Notes under the pieces: model-generated | The model's input: only the letters and a program-made list of their open reading frames with translations | Told to the model about the DNA's origin: nothing | The model's database searches: none | Position numbers and translations under genes: made by a program | Shown here: in pieces, positions 25,690-38,514 of the stretch | Numbering within the stretch: position 1 is the first letter of the stretch | Layout of the letters: each line of letters opens with the position of its first letter | Origin: Desarmillaria ectypa | Lineage: Eukaryota; Basidiomycota; Agaricomycetes; Agaricales; Physalacriaceae | Assembly (NCBI GenBank): GCA_030407005.1 | Contig: JAUDYN010000002.1 | Span: 3,162,001 to 3,226,000 of the forward strand | Direction of reading: 5' to 3' | Length of the DNA stretch: 64,000 bases

Positions 25690-28600
25690 TTACCCCCTTG
25701 TTAAAGCAGTCATCCCAACTGCTAAGGTTCTTCCAGAGGGGTGTCAAACTGTGTTGCGATTTGACTGATCCAGTACTGATCAATCAGGTTCTTCCATATG
25801 TTCTTGTCTGGGTTGACGATCCATTTCATGTATCCATCTTTTCTTTTGGCGAGGTAGGCTATGTCGCCATGTTCTGAATATTCATGGTCCAGTATCTTGA
25901 CCACTATCTTATTCTTGGTTGCGATTTTTAGAGTGTATACAGCGCAGTTTACACTGGCCTGATACTCTTGGATTGCTTCCAGAGTGTTCGTCATCTTGTT
26001 CTCTTGAACCCATGAATTGTGTTCACGGGTCCATCCTTTCCACTTGACTAGGTAGTCTGTGACTTCCCTAGACAGTTGTCCTCTCTTGGATCGCACTTTT
26101 CAGGTATGCAAGTCCAAGACCTCTTCGATTTCATACTCTTCTTGACCGTCCACAAGATCCAGAGGGGGAGGCAGTGGCAACTGTTGATTCGGGAATGAAG
26201 GTTCAATGTAGGGAGTTAACAGTTTCTCGTTGAACCAGGGATGAATCTTCCAATGGGGCAGCAGTTTTAGTTTGTATGCTGCTGCTCCCAATTTTTTGAT
26301 GATCTCAAATGGTCCTGTTTGCTTGTCATCGAGCTTCTTCTTTGGTTGAGGAAGATGAAGGTTGGCAGTATCTAGCCATACCTTATCTCTGATTCAGTAT
26401 TCTCATGGGGTCTGTTTTTTTTTGTCATATTCCGCCTTCATTTGCGCCGCTGCCTTTTCCAAAGTGTCATGAACTTCCTTATAGACTTTGGCCATTGTTT
26501 CAGTGAAATTGACCACTGCTGGATTTGTGAAGCTGGTCTTTTGGATCGACTCAGGGATGAGTCAAGGATTTCATCCATATAGAACCATGAATGGACTTTT
26601 GCCCATAGCCGAATGTATTCGGTTGTTGTGGGTGAACTCTGCAAGGGGCAGCCATGCTACCCAGTCAGTTTGTCGATGGTTGACGAAGATATGAAGGTAT
26701 TTTTCAACCTCCTGGTTGACTCTCTCTGTCTGTCTGTCAGTTTGAGGATGGTATGCTGTTGAGGCATTCTGCATGATGTTTAGCATTCGATAGAGTTCCT
26801 TCATAAATGCTGAAATGAATTGTGGTCCTCTGTCCAATATGACCACCTGTGGCATTCCATGCTTGGCATATACATGATTGTGGAGTATCAATGCCCATCC
26901 TTCTGCAGACAACTCCTCGTTGCACAGAATGAGAAGGATGTTCTTGGAGAAACAGTCTACAATGATGAGTAGAGTGTCACATCCTTCTGACTCTGGGAGT
27001 CCTGTAACCATGTTGACCAAGATGTGGGTCCATGGCATCTCAGGAATTGCATTCAGATGAAGAGGTGCAGCCTTGGCCTGCATATCACTCTTTGTTCTTT
27101 GACAGGTTTCACATCCTTTGATGTAGGACTCGATGTCTTTCTTCATCTTTGGCCACCAGTACTCACAAAGAATGAGTTCCTTGGTCTTGGCGATTCCTGG
27201 GTGTCTGGCAGTGATGTGATCATAGAATTGTGCAATGATTTCACCATGTAAAATAGAGTTGTTGGGAATATAGACTCGTCCATTGTACCACAGGATTTTG
27301 TGGTCCTGGGTGATTCCTTGTTCATGGTTGAGGGATTTTTCGATCCTGTGGTCCCACTGGTCCTTCTGTTTTGTTGCGTCTCTTATACGCATGAGTCATT
27401 CCTCGGTTGTGGGCAATATTAATGCCTGGAAATGTTCAGGGGATAGGACGACAACATCTCGATTGTCTTCCTTTCCCTGATTGTGATCATCTTGTTGGCT
27501 GAGAAGATCCACCTTCTGGTTTGTGGTTCCAGCTTTGTGTTGAAGAACAAAGTGGTATTCTGCTAATTCGGTGACCCACCGGGCTTGTTGGCAGTTCAAC
27601 TTCTGGGGTTTTCAGAAGTACTGAAGATTCTGATGATCTGTCCAGATCTCCACAGTCTCTTTGGCACCCATGAGGTAATGGCGCCATTCTTCGAGGGCTA
27701 GCATGATTGCTAGTAGTTTCTTGTCATATATTTCATAGTTGTGTTCAGTGACTGTGAGCACTTTCAACATGAAGGCTACAGGCCTCCACTTGCCATCCTT
27801 TTCTTGACTTAGGATGGCTCCAATGGCACTGTCGCTAGCATCTGCTTCTACTCAGAACTTTCCATCATTTGAAGGGATCATAAGAACCACATTTGTCATC
27901 ATCAACTTCTTGAGTTGTCTAAATGCTTGTTCTTGATTTGGTCCCCACGTCCAGTCTACTTTTCTGGTTAACTGGGTGAGGGGTCATACGATCTTGGAGT
28001 AATCTCTGATGAACTTGTGGTAGAAGTTCGTGAATCCTAAGAAGGATTGTAGTTCCTTCTTCTTGGTCAGAGTGGGCCATGCTGCTATGCCCGCGATCTT
28101 GACTGGGTCCATGTGAATGGTGTCTTTGCTAATGATCACCCCTAGGTACTCGGTTTCGAGTACTTCAAACTCGCATTTCTCAGCTTTGAGGAACAGTTTG
28201 TTCTCTTGGAGGTGCTGGAGTACTTGTCGTACTATGTCTCGATGTTCAGACAAGGATTTTGTGAATATGAGAATATCATCAAGGTAAATTGTAACTTTTC
28301 CTCCAGTGATCAAATCCTTGAATATATCATTCATCATCCATTGGAATGTGGCTGGTGAATTCATAAGCCCAAAAAACATAACCGTTGGCTCAAAGAGTCC
28401 CCGGTTGGTTTGGAATGTGGCTTTTTCTTCATCTCCGTCTCGAATATGGACATTGTTATATCCCCACCAGATGTCCAACTTGGAGAAGTACTTGGCTCTG
28501 CATAATTTGTCAATAAGCTCAGAAATGAGCAGAAGGGGATAGCAATTCTTGATCGTCATTTCGTTCAGTTTTCTGTAATCCTGAACTGGTCATAATGATC

Positions 28601-28906
28601 CATCTTTTTTCTTGACAAAGAAGAAAGGGGAAGCGAAAGAGGATTTTGAGGGATGAATATGTCCCAAGTCTAAGTTCTCATCTAAGAACTTGTCCAATTG
28701 TTCTTGCTCATTTCTGTTGAGCAGATACACTTTACAGTCAAGGGTGGATTTTGCATTGGGGACCAACTCGATTGCATGGTCCCAGGGTCTTCTTTCTGGT
28801 AATTTGTCAAAGCTTTCTTTAGAGAACAGGTCTCTAAAGCTTTGATATTGAGGAGGCATGAGCTCCTCAAATGTCTGTTTCAGTTTCTTTGCATTGGTGG
28901 CTGCAG

Positions 28907-30266
28907 TGATGTGCTTGGTAATGGCGAGTGACAAAAGAATTAGGGAATGGCAATGAACACCAATCACACTAAACCTCTTACTACTCTACACTTAATCACC
29001 AATATTGAATTTGGGCGGTTTCAAGTACGATGGAAGCACTCTGCAGACTTCAATAATCAAGTACAATTGTCTTAAAGATGTTTTATTTGTTACTAGTGAG
29101 TTTATACAAAGTACTAGTCGTACTAGTGGGGTGGGTAAGACACAATTGGATAAGAGTGACTTGGTTTGAGCTACTGCGCTCGTTCTGACTGAAACTGCTT
29201 CAGACTGGTGGTGCTCTTGGCCCTATACTGCTTCCTACAAGTGATAAACACTTGACCAGTCGCACTCTTGGCTGACTAGTGGCACTCTTAGCCTAAGAAT
29301 AAACTATAACTCCGAGAACTTTGCTTGAACTAACTTCAAAACACTCCAGACCTTTGCAGGACACAACAGTGACTCTAATGGACTTCAATTCAATGCAATT
29401 CTATAGGTGACTTAGCGACTATTCATCACTTTATTGAGGTTAAGCACAAAAGCCTTTAATTGGGGACACCAGTTACTACCAGTGAGGGCTCAACTGTGGG
29501 GATGGCTTGCCTGGTTTGCACAAGCGCCCATCCCACTACTTATATACTACTGAGGCAGAACTATAAATATCATCTGGGTATAGGGTATATTGGTAAGGAT
29601 TTCTTGGCTAGTCATGAATAATGATGAATAATCACACAATAGTCGGTCTAGTCTGTTTTCTTTTCAAATATTCGGTCTAGAGACTCCACAGTTGGTCTTT
29701 CTGCGCCCTTGGCACAACTACATGCCCTAGTAACGCGGTTATATGAATATCCGGATATTGGTACCTGTAACAGCTATCCGATCATGATCAAGGGTGCAGT
29801 CTGGCTCCACTAGCATCGATCATAAGAGATCTATATCAAAATAGTTGGATCTGGGCTCAAGGTTAATCTATTCCTAATTTATTTCTAAGTCCTGTTTCAA
29901 GATTGCCATGTGACTAGTTATCCTGACTTGGGTGTTTATGCCCAGTCTGGGCTGCTAGTGACAGAACTTGACGAGATCTGTGTACTCTGCTCCTGGTTTT
30001 TGTGTGCTAGTAGCATTCTTCGTTTGCTAGTGGCTGTATTTCACTTAGTCCTGCTAGCATTCGAGTTACTAGTCTGGCTGGCTGGTAGATTTAACCCACT
30101 AATGGTGTTGCATCTAAGTCCTGGCTCTACCAGTTGCTTACTGCTTTTAACTATCAGCTTGAAGCCTCAGCTATAGTCCTCTATGTATCACTAGTACAGG
30201 ATAGATGTGCAATAGTATTGTTACAAAATCGCAAAATCTAGGTGTGAATGCGTAGATGGCATATCA
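28907..30266 (-). repeat. L-family solo LTR, copy L4
   Basis: 1360 bp, with target duplication GCAG (28903-28906) and GCGG (30267-30270), one CpG-type transition apart. Removing it with one 4-mer restores the Ala-rich stretch of D's pol in frame. It is nearly identical to L5 but inverted relative to it. CpG sites are retained, so it is a young insertion. Confidence 0.9.
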
Positions 30267-32050
30267 GCGGCCAACTCATTTGCGTGATGGACTGCACAAA
30301 GGATGATTTCTTCTTGCATATTGACAGCAAGAATACTTTCTCCTTCCTCGAGCTCTTTGTCCCATCGATCTTCTTCATCTGCATCTGGCAGTGTGAAGTG
30401 GTTCTGAATACAATGACATCATCCAAATGTCAGGGTTCCTGCCTTCCAGTTGACAAAAGGGTTATGGCGTTTCAACCAGTTGTGGCCCAAATACATGGTT
30501 TTGGAGCCTAGGTCAGTGACCGCAAGGTCAATCCGTTCACTGTGGTCTCTGATGGTCATTTGGAGTTCCACGAATTCAGTAATGTCCCCTGCCTTATTGT
30601 GCGTTCCATTGGCATTATAGACCGGTATAGGGGCTGTGGCCTTCCTGGTGTCCAACCGGTGTTGTTGGACATAAGTTCGGTTGATAGAACTGCCTGTGTA
30701 GCCACTATCCAACAATGCTCGGGTTGTCAACGTCTGTTTTCTGGTACATGGGGAAAGTTGTATATCCACCAAGAAGTCTCGTCCTGAGCTTCTGGTGCCA
30801 TGGATATAGCAGATCGGTTCATGTAGTTCAAAGAGCTGTTCTTGGGCTATACTCCCTCCCATTCTTAAGCTCTGAATGAGCTCATCGTCGATTTCTCCAA
30901 GTCATTTGGGGTGAACCCAAATGGAGAGAACTGCCTTGGCAATTGCCAAATCCTTGGAGTCGCGTACTGTGCACATCGTCCAGTCAATCCCGAATGGTCT
31001 AAACCATTGGAAGTTGTTCTGCTTCCCCATTTGTTCAGAAGACTTCTCTTGCTTCCCTGTGCATTCGGAAGCAGTTGATACCCCCTTGTTAGGATGGGTG
31101 TCAGTTTCAACACTTCCCTGTGCATTCGGAAGGTTGCTGGTCTATTTTTCTGGTGTTCTGGATATCGGGGTACTGGCTTTGGATTGGCTAGCTTGCCACA
31201 TCCTAAAAGCCATGTCGTCTTCTTCATCAGGTACTTTGACAATTGTGGTTCTGCTGAAATGCCCCCTCTTTACCGCCTGGGTGCTAGCGGCTTCCTCCTG
31301 ACAGAACACAGCCACTGATGGGAATTTGTCAGCCAGCTTGCTTTCATATCCCTGGTCAGTGTTCCTGTGTTCTTCAGCTGGCACCACTTGCGACGGAGTT
31401 TGAATTTCCTTGGTCATTGACTCCCAGCTAGTGCCTAAGGCAACCTTCACACATTCGCATCCTGCACCATTCTGGTTTGGGTAAATCTGCCCTCTTTCTA
31501 TCGCCTGGGTGCTAGCGACTTCCTTCCTGTCAGCTTTGATCCTAGGACTCACCGGTCCGGTTTGATACTCAGCCTTGTCAGGTTTTCTACTCCCTGGACC
31601 GGTTTGTCCAGGGCATCAGTCCTGGCCTTGGTTAGAGGCACTGTCCTGGTCCTCTGCCGACCCTGGCAGCACTGGTGGGCTTGCCCCTCTGCTTGAGGAG
31701 GCTACTGGGATGGTCGGACTTCTGGGAGGCCCAAAGGAGTCCCGCCTACTGGTCCCTGCCCATCGCTGAGCACTCAGCAGCGTATCTGGTGAGCTCAGCT
31801 CATTGGACTTTGTTGCGGTGCCAGCACCATCTGGCAAGTCCTGCTCCAGTCTGTCAGAGGTTCGGGAATTGTCACTACAGATACTTGTGTCAGCGTCTTC
31901 TAGGAGGATGACGTACCTGTTTTTTCTTGTTGATTCTTGTTCAGTCTTTGGCTTCTGTGAAGTCATAGATATATTCTTTTTCATATGTAATAGTCTGTTT
32001 TCATAATAATCAGTCCAACCCATGGAAACCGAGGACACACCTTGAGACTG

Positions 32051-32083
32051 GGGCGAGCAAGGGGAATTGAACCGTTGACGCCC
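32051..32083 (-). promoter_or_regulatory. gag/pol junction hairpin of element D
   Basis: It begins in the gag UAG stop (32085-32083). Stem GGGCGT-CAACGG, loop TTCAATTC, CCCTTG-C-TCGCCC, with two mismatches. Same position and size (33 nt) as in A, B and F. Confidence 0.65.
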
Positions 32084-35000
32084 TACTCTTTTACCTCCTC
32101 AACTTTGGAGGTGCTCAGCACCACTGCATCAGTGGGCCCCACATATTGCACCACATTCTTCTCTTTCATAGGGCAGTTTCTGCTCAGGTACCCCTTCTCA
32201 TTGCATCTGAAGCAGCACCCCTCAGCTCATTGCTGGTCTAGGTCCATAGGCTTCCCCGCCCCTCCATACGTCATCCACTTACCAGTTCCAGCATCACGAC
32301 TGGTGTTCCCGCCAGCAGTTGGCTTTGTGGCTGAGGAACTTCTCGCCCCAGCAGTATTCTTGCTGCTGGGCTGCTGTTGTTGGGGATGTGGGCCCTGCTT
32401 CTGGCTGTCCCGAGGTGTACTGGTGGTCTGGTTGAAGACCCACTTTTGCTGTCTCTCTTCATACATCCGGAGGATGCATTCCTTCCACTCTGGATATGAG
32501 CATGGGATGTTCATGCCCATGTTGGATATGAAGGTGGTATATGAGCTGGGGACTCCCAGTCTCACTGCCTCCACCATTGCGCCGTGTTTGGCTTCATCGG
32601 TCCTTCGGCCCACTAGCTTAGCTTCTTCCTCAAGCTTTTGGAAATAATGGGAGGTGGGCTGTGCTCCCATGCACAAGTTGAACATGTGCTTTTCATGGAT
32701 CTCCTCGATAGCGGGATCCCAAAATTGTCTTGTGACTAGGTCAACAAAGTCAGCCCAGTCGGGGTATCTGAAGTGAGCAGCAGTGCTGTCAAAGGCATCG
32801 CCAACCCAGTACTCGGGTCTCTTGTAGACTCACCAGTCCTTGGTGGCGCTCTTGAAGTGGGACATCATGAATAGTACCAAGTGTGATGGCACTTGGAAAT
32901 AATGATGGAACACTTCAAAGTAAGCAATGCAATCGCCAATGAAGCATTCAATGTTGTCATGATCCCCTTTGAACAGGGCGGGGACCTTGACAAGGGTTGG
33001 CTTGATGCCCAAATAAGGGACATCAGCAGCAGCGTTCCCAACAGGGTTCAGGATAGGGTCAGGAGGGCCCTGACCGGGGGGTGGTCTTGGGATCAAGTAT
33101 CGATCCGGCCTGTAACCTGGGTGGCCTCTTGGCGGCTCGCCTGATGATATGCCGTCTACACATTCACACCTAGATTTTGCGATTTTGTAACAATACTATT
33201 GCACATCTATCCTGTACTAGTGATACATAGAGGACTATAGCTGAGGCTTCAAGCTGATAGTTAAAAGCAGTAAGCAACTGGTAGAGCCAGGACTTAGATG
33301 CAACACCATTAGTGGGTTAAATCTACCAGCCAGCCAGACTAGTAACTCGAATGCTAGCAGGACTAAGTGAAATACAGCCACTAGCAAACGAAGAATGCTA
33401 CTAGCACACAAAAACCAGGAGCAGAGTACACAGATCTCGTCAAGTTCTGTCACTAGCAGCCCAGACTGGGCATAAACACCCAAGTCAGGATAACTAGTCA
33501 CATGGCAATCTTGAAACAGGACTTAGAAATAAATTAGGAATAGATTAACCTTGAGCCCAGATCCAACTATTTTGATATAGATCTCTTATGATCGATGCTA
33601 GTGGAGCCAGACTGCACCCTTGATCATGATCGGATAGCTGTTACAGGTACCAATATCCGGATATTCATATAACCGCGTTACTAGGGCATGTAGTTGTGCC
33701 AAGGGCGCAGAAAGACCAACTGTGGAGTCTCTAGACCGAATATTTGAAAAGAAAACAGACTAGACCGACTATTGTGTGATTATTCATCATTATTCATGAC
33801 TAGCCAAGAAATCCTTACCAATATACCCTATACCCAGATGATATTTATAGTTCTGCCTCAGTAGTATATAAGTAGTGGGATGGGCGCTTGTGCAAACCAG
33901 GCAAGCCATCCCCACAGTTGAGCCCTCACTGGTAGTAACTGGTGTCCCCAATTAAAGGCTTTTGTGCTTAACCTCAATAAAGTGATGAATAGTCGCTAAG
34001 TCACCTATAGAATTGCATTGAATTGAAGTCCATTAGAGTCACTGTTGTGTCCTGCAAAGGTCTGGAGTGTTTTGAAGTTAGTTCAAGCAAAGTTCTCGGA
34101 GTTATAGTTTATTCTTAGGCTAAGAGTGCCACTAGTCAGCCAAGAGTGCGACTGGTCAAGTGTTTATCACTTGTAGGAAGCAGTATAGGGCCAAGAGCAC
34201 CACCAGTCTGAAGCAGTTTCAGTCAGAACGAGCGCAGTAGCTCAAACCAAGTCACTCTTATCCAATTGTGTCTTACCCACCCCACTAGTACGACTAGTAC
34301 TTTGTATAAACTCACTAGTAACAAATAAAACATCTTTAAGACAATTGTACTTGATTATTGAAGTCTGCAGAGTGCTTCCATCGTACTTGAAACCGCCCAA
34401 ATTCAATATTGGTGATTAAGTGTAGAGTAGTAAGAGGTTTAGTGTGATTGGTGTTCATTGCCATTCCCTAATTCTTTTGTCACTCGCCATTACCAAGCAC
34501 ATCACCGATGGTCTTCCTCTCTCTGGCTCCTTTCTCTTTTCTTGATCCTGGAGGTATTCCGTCATCATCTTGTGGGCAGACTCCTCCCTGTCAAGCATCT
34601 CGGCGATGTGCTGCTCCTTCTCCATCAGCGCAGTTTTCGTCTGCTGACAGATTTCTTCTGCCATGGCAGGGGTTCTTGATGCCCCTGCAGTGGCATTGCT
34701 TGCAGGGGCTCCTTTGGCTTCCATTTCTTCTCCCACCCCTGCGAAGAGAAGACTGCCACCCTGATAGGGGTGGTATCCTTGGTGATGCACCCTATGATGC
34801 GGGGGTGAGTCGGGAAGTGATCATGGGTTCGCAACTGGAGTATCTGGTGGGTGATCTGGATATATTTCGTATTGGGGCTGGTGATAGTCCAGCCCACCAT
34901 AATAACCTGTATCGTAGGTTAATGTATCATATGAGGCCCTTTGCCCCCAATCACTCCTCTCTTGCCACTTCCAACCTCCATAGATGCTGGAGGGTTCTTT

Positions 35001-35483
35001 CCAATTCCTGCTGCTCCACTGGATCTCAGGGCTGAAGCCTTGGAAATAGATCCCCTGTGGAGGGGCAGAATATACTCCAGTCACAGTTGGTGCAAATCTG
35101 GGCAGCGATGATATTGGCCCTGCTAGGGCCATTGATTGGGTCCCGAATTGGGTCTCCTCAGTTAAGTGCCAACCACTCATCCATTTCGATTCTGGGCTCT
35201 TCCCAGAGATCTCTTGCTTCGATGTCCCTGCATCGAACTTCCCATGCAGTGGTTCTGAAGGGTCCAAAGAGCCTTCGATTGACCTTGGAGAGGTCGGGCC
35301 AGATGAAGTCCCCCCCATTTGGGTTGAAGGGGTCATCGGGGGCACGGGGAGGGGCCAGGGTTGGGGTGTTGTCTCTGACGATGTTGTTGTCAGACTTGTC
35401 ATCAGAGATTTCGATGACAGGGAGAGAGGAGAGAGAGATTGACTGTCCTTCCTCAGGCTATGCTTCATAGCCCCAGGGACCAT
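32083..35483 (-). pseudogene. gag pseudogene of element D (interrupted by L5)
   Basis: From the N-terminal Pro/Ser-rich part (35483-34821 open), then a Glu-rich helical stretch (near 34700-34560). After the L5 insertion come the core (IPNPVGNAAADVPYLGIKPTL, 33096-32830), the capsid-like block (32685-32227) and the zinc knuckle CCFRC near 32210, ending at UAG 32085. It has several stops (for example at 32832). Confidence 0.82.
33145..34504 (+). repeat. L-family solo LTR, copy L5
   Basis: 1360 bp, TGATATGCCGTC...GCACATCA. Target duplication CTGA (33141-33144) and CCGA (34505-34508), one CpG transition apart. TATATAAG at about 33868 and AATAAA at about 33977 give U3, R and U5. It is inserted in D's gag. 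Confidence 0.9.
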
Positions 35484-36117
35484 GGGGGTGGTTTCGATTC
35501 ATGGCGGGATCATCGGGGTTTCAGGGTCCATGGAAGGACCCATTGCCACTGTCTGGGGAGGGCGAGCGGGATCGTATGTGCCAGTGTTGCTGGTGAAGGG
35601 CAGGGGTAGGGGGACGAGGTGATGGGCTGGGGTATGCAGGCAGGGGGTTGTCGAGCGCAAGCCGAATGTCCCATGCATATTCTTGGGCTGCCGTATGAAC
35701 GACGATGGGTTGTTCCAGTGTGACGGTGGGTCATTCCATCTGGTACTGGAGGAGGACTGCTCGTGCATTATGTATGCAGGCAGAGGAAGGCCCGGGAGTC
35801 AGGGGCCTTGAATCTGAACTCCCCTTGGAGGAGGAGGCAATCATAAATTGGGCATGGGGATGGATGAGTGGTAATGCCTCTCATTCTCCCAGTCTTGTGG
35901 GGGGCAACTCCCTGAGAATGACATGGTCTGGGTGTCAGGGAGGTCAGGGGGGTGGGGCAGTTTGTTGGACGTGCCTTTGTCGGAGGAGCATCCAGATTTC
36001 TTCCTCATAGATTAATATGGCAAGGACCATAAAGAAAGTTAACAAGATGGCACCACTGATGGCAACGCTGAGCAAAACAGTTTGGGGTTCTTGGTGGTTT
36101 TGTTCTTCTTCAGGCAT
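34951..36117 (-). pseudogene. ORF1 (membrane protein) of element D
   Basis: ATG at 36117, MPEEEQNHQEPQT, then a hydrophobic segment (AISGAILLTFFMVLAILIYEE) and a long Pro/Ser-rich, acidic region. The conserved C-terminal block WPDLSKVNRRLFGPFRTTAW ... EARDLWEEPRIEMDEW and LQHLWRLEVARE ends at TGA 34951. It carries a few stops (one near 35470 at former Arg or Trp). It overlaps gag in another frame, as in A. Confidence 0.75.
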
Positions 36118-36164
36118 GAAGAAGTGCTTCTAGTTGGCTAGCATTGAAGAAGCAGGGAAGGAAA

Positions 36165-36178
36165 TATCTCTTGTTTAA
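36165..36178 (-). promoter_or_regulatory. Self-priming site of element D
   Basis: The 14 nt immediately after the 5' LTR on the element strand read TTAAACAAGAGATA. They are perfectly complementary, on the element strand, to the presumed transcript start inside the LTR (36321-36334). No match to a tRNA 3' end (TGG...) is seen. This is the arrangement known from Tf1. Confidence 0.7.
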
Positions 36179-36602
36179 TGTTAGGCACTGACTTGGACAT
36201 GTGACTTGGGGTCATCAGCTGATCTCTCTGGGCCATTACGCATTCGAACGATCACCCAAAATGAGAGATAGAAGCTTAGGACCTTCTGTGTTGTGTAGAC
36301 AAGAAGTATATGGTTGTAATTTAAACAAGAGATAGAGTACAACTGCCTAGTTTACTCTGTTTATATAGTATTTCTACAGTGTTCTAATTAGATGAAATGC
36401 TATGGTCCATGCACAAACGGTGTCAAAGTAGGATGATCCGGGAGGATCATAGAACCAATAGAGAATATCTGGGGTGACAGATGGTGAGAACGAGGGTTGT
36501 AACCAGTGAATAGCTGGATACAAGTTGGATTCTTGAGCAGATTAGATGGATGAGTCATGGATATGACTCGGATAAGATAAGATAAATGGAAAAATTGTAA
36601 CA
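36179..36602 (-). repeat. 5' LTR of element D
   Basis: 424 bp, TGTTAGGCACTG...ATTGTAACA. A TATATAAA box lies on the element strand near 36360-36367, about 30 nt before the self-priming complement at 36334-36321. Differences from the 3' LTR are mostly C/T and G/A. Confidence 0.9.
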
Positions 36603-37510
36603 CACATTCTCACTCTCCTCTCTGCACTTTCATGTCAGAATCATTCAAAGACACCATCAAATGCATTCATAACAAGACCAAAACAACTCTCCAGAAGGCT
36701 GCTAAACAGATGAAAACCCAATATGACAAAAAGAAGAGGATAGTAGTCAACTATAAAATCAGACAAAAGGTTTGGCTCCACAGCACCAATCTACACTTGC
36801 CCTGCCCTAAGAAGAAGCTCAATGACAAATGAGTCAGACTCTTCCCTATTCTGAAAAAATATGGCCTCTCAGCCTATAAGCTGAAACTTCCACTCACATA
36901 GAAAATATATCCAGTCTTTAATAAGACTCTCCTTATGGCATATATTCTGCTGGCTTTCTCCAACCAAGAGCAACCTCCTTCTCTTCTGTCAGACATTATC
37001 TATAGTGAGAAAGAGTATGAGATTGAGACCATTCTTAATAACAGACCCTGCAAAGTCCACAGAAGGAAAGATCAACTGTTAAGAATAGTTATGAACTATC
37101 TTATCAAATGAAAGGGTTATGGACTAGAGGAGAACTAATAGGTAGCTGAGAGGAATTTGGGTAATACAAAAGAAGTGATTGCCAAGTATCTCAAGGTGAA
37201 AGGAGCCATGGAAGTCCAAGCAATCATGGTCACTCTTGCTAAGGCCACAGTTATCATTGATGCCAAGAAGAATAGTGCCAAATAGCAATATTCAGTCAAA
37301 AAATATCTATGTATCAAATACTAGTACTATAAGAAGAAAATTCCTGAGCTGACAATGCTCATCAATGAATACTGAGAGGCTAATGACCAAGATGGAAATA
37401 GAGGTGATGATCAATAGAATAGAGATGATGATGCATAGAACATGTAGAGGATCCCTTTGGAAGGACCAGTAGTCAGAGCATAATAATAGTCAGAATGCCT
37501 GTCTTAACAA
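36603..37510 (+). pseudogene. Element G pol 3' part (GPY/F, chromodomain)
   Basis: It continues G's integrase from the CACAT duplication. It shows KAAKQMKTQYDKKK, VWLHSTNLHLPCPKKKLNDK (stop replacing Arg), the GPY/F-like LSAYKLKLPL, then EYEIETILNNRPCKVHRRKD...MNYLIK-stop-KGYGLEEN, a chromodomain. The C-terminal tail is unlike the A-family tail. Highly decayed. Confidence 0.75.
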
Positions 37511-37518
37511 GAGAGTAT

Positions 37519-37948
37519 CATTATGATTTTACCCATTTTTATGCTTATCTTATCTTATCTTATTTTTTTTCTAGATACTAATCTTATCATATCTAATCTC
37601 AGCACCAATCACAGATCATAGACTAACAAGCCATTATGCTATGGCTCACAACAGTCGCTCTGTTATACTATTGTTTTTCTTGTTTCATGCATGGTTACTT
37701 GTCTTTCATCTCTATTATTAGCATTAATACTTTAATATATATGTAAAATAGCTCTTGCTGTATAATCTCCAGCTTTGAGCTAAGTTTAATTCATACTGAA
37801 CTTTCTTGTTGACTCAATCCTCTTGTCTAAGGCTAGAATCTTAGTCTCACATCTTCATCAACAATATTCTGAAACTCATTGGGTGACTGTATGAATGTGA
37901 TATAGCCCTTTATTTGTCCTTATTGTTTGATGGAGTTTGAGTCTAACA
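37519..37948 (+). repeat. 3' LTR of element G
   Basis: It follows AACAAGAGAGTAT, a decayed polypurine tract, and ends GTCTAACA. About 430 bp. It shares many blocks with 56212-56644 and is more distant from the A/B/D LTRs, defining a second LTR subfamily. A TATATATG box is near 37735. Confidence 0.75.
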
Positions 37949-38094
37949 GTAGCACAATAGCTTATTGTTGCTTGCTAACAATGAGGTGATTGGTCTGTGA
38001 TCTATGATTGATACTGAGATTAGATATGAGAAGATCTGTACCTAGATAAAATAAGATAACTATGAAAAAACATAGTGAAATCATAACACTCATT
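37949..38094 (-). repeat. Partial inverted LTR of the G subfamily
   Basis: The reverse complement of this stretch starts TGTTATGATTTCACT and then matches the U3 start of the G LTR (ACCTAGATAC-like, TCTAATCTCAG, CAATCA...). It is truncated and sits back-to-back with the 3' LTR of G, making an imperfect palindrome. Confidence 0.6.
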
Positions 38095-38514
38095 CTTTCT
38101 GCTTTAACTCTCAGTGGTGCTCTTTGAAGAAATAGGCTCACATCTCTTTCTAGAGTTGAGCATACTTTGGGTATCATATGCATTCTGTGTTTTTGTTGTG
38201 GAACCATTAATGTTGTATGTTCCACTAGTCTTGTGCTTCTCCTTCAAATCAGGATATTATGAATATGACTTTGTGAGCATTGCTCTTGAAGTATTTCAAA
38301 TATACTTTGAAACATATGTCACAGTGCTGGAAAATCAGGTTTAGATATAGTTTACACAAGGGTAATCATTGAGTGAGTACCTATGTATTGATCCTCACTC
38401 TCTCCACTCATGTGTCTTTGCCTCTCAGGCTGAAAGTGAGACACAAATCCTCTCCACCTTTTATATTAGCAAGGCCACAAGCAAGAAGGACAATGTGTGT
38501 GAATCATTGCTATA
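38095..38514. other. Unassigned sequence left of B
   Basis: AT-rich, with no ORF similar to the elements here. It ends at CTATA (38510-38514), the target duplication of B, and therefore continues at 55306. It contains the phrase CAGGCTGAAAGTGAG, which recurs in variants on the other side of B. Confidence 0.5.

Larger units (their letters stand above)
25722..32083 (-). pseudogene. pol pseudogene of element D (interrupted by L4)
   Basis: Nearly complete Pol with scattered stops. Long open pieces cover integrase (26571-27392) and RT (27984-28559, YLDDILIFTK intact). Upstream of L4 lie the protease (ALLDSGYTGSS, near 30700) and the pre-protease region (31616-32038). The C-terminus with chromodomain ends at 25722 (TPLEEP). 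The first integrase Asp is Asn (LVNMVTG), and CGA-to-TGA stops occur for example after TKKK and at RKF. Gag and Pol meet at the hairpin 32051-32083. Confidence 0.88.
25266..36602 (-). mobile_element. Element D: full-length chromovirus with two L insertions
   Basis: LTRs of 424 bp (25266-25689 and 36179-36602) with a perfect 5-bp target duplication CACAT (25261-25265 / 36603-36607). Reading on the minus strand: 5' LTR, self-priming site, ORF1, gag, hairpin, pol, polypurine tract, 3' LTR. L4 (28907-30266) and L5 (33145-34504) are inserted in pol and gag. It retains more CpG than C, E or F but less than A, so it is of intermediate age. Host sequence is the integrase of G. Confidence 0.92.

Noticed and set aside
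25266..36602. CRISPR arrays or bacterial operons
   Set aside because: Repeats are dispersed LTRs, genes have spliceosomal introns, and no short regularly spaced repeats were seen.
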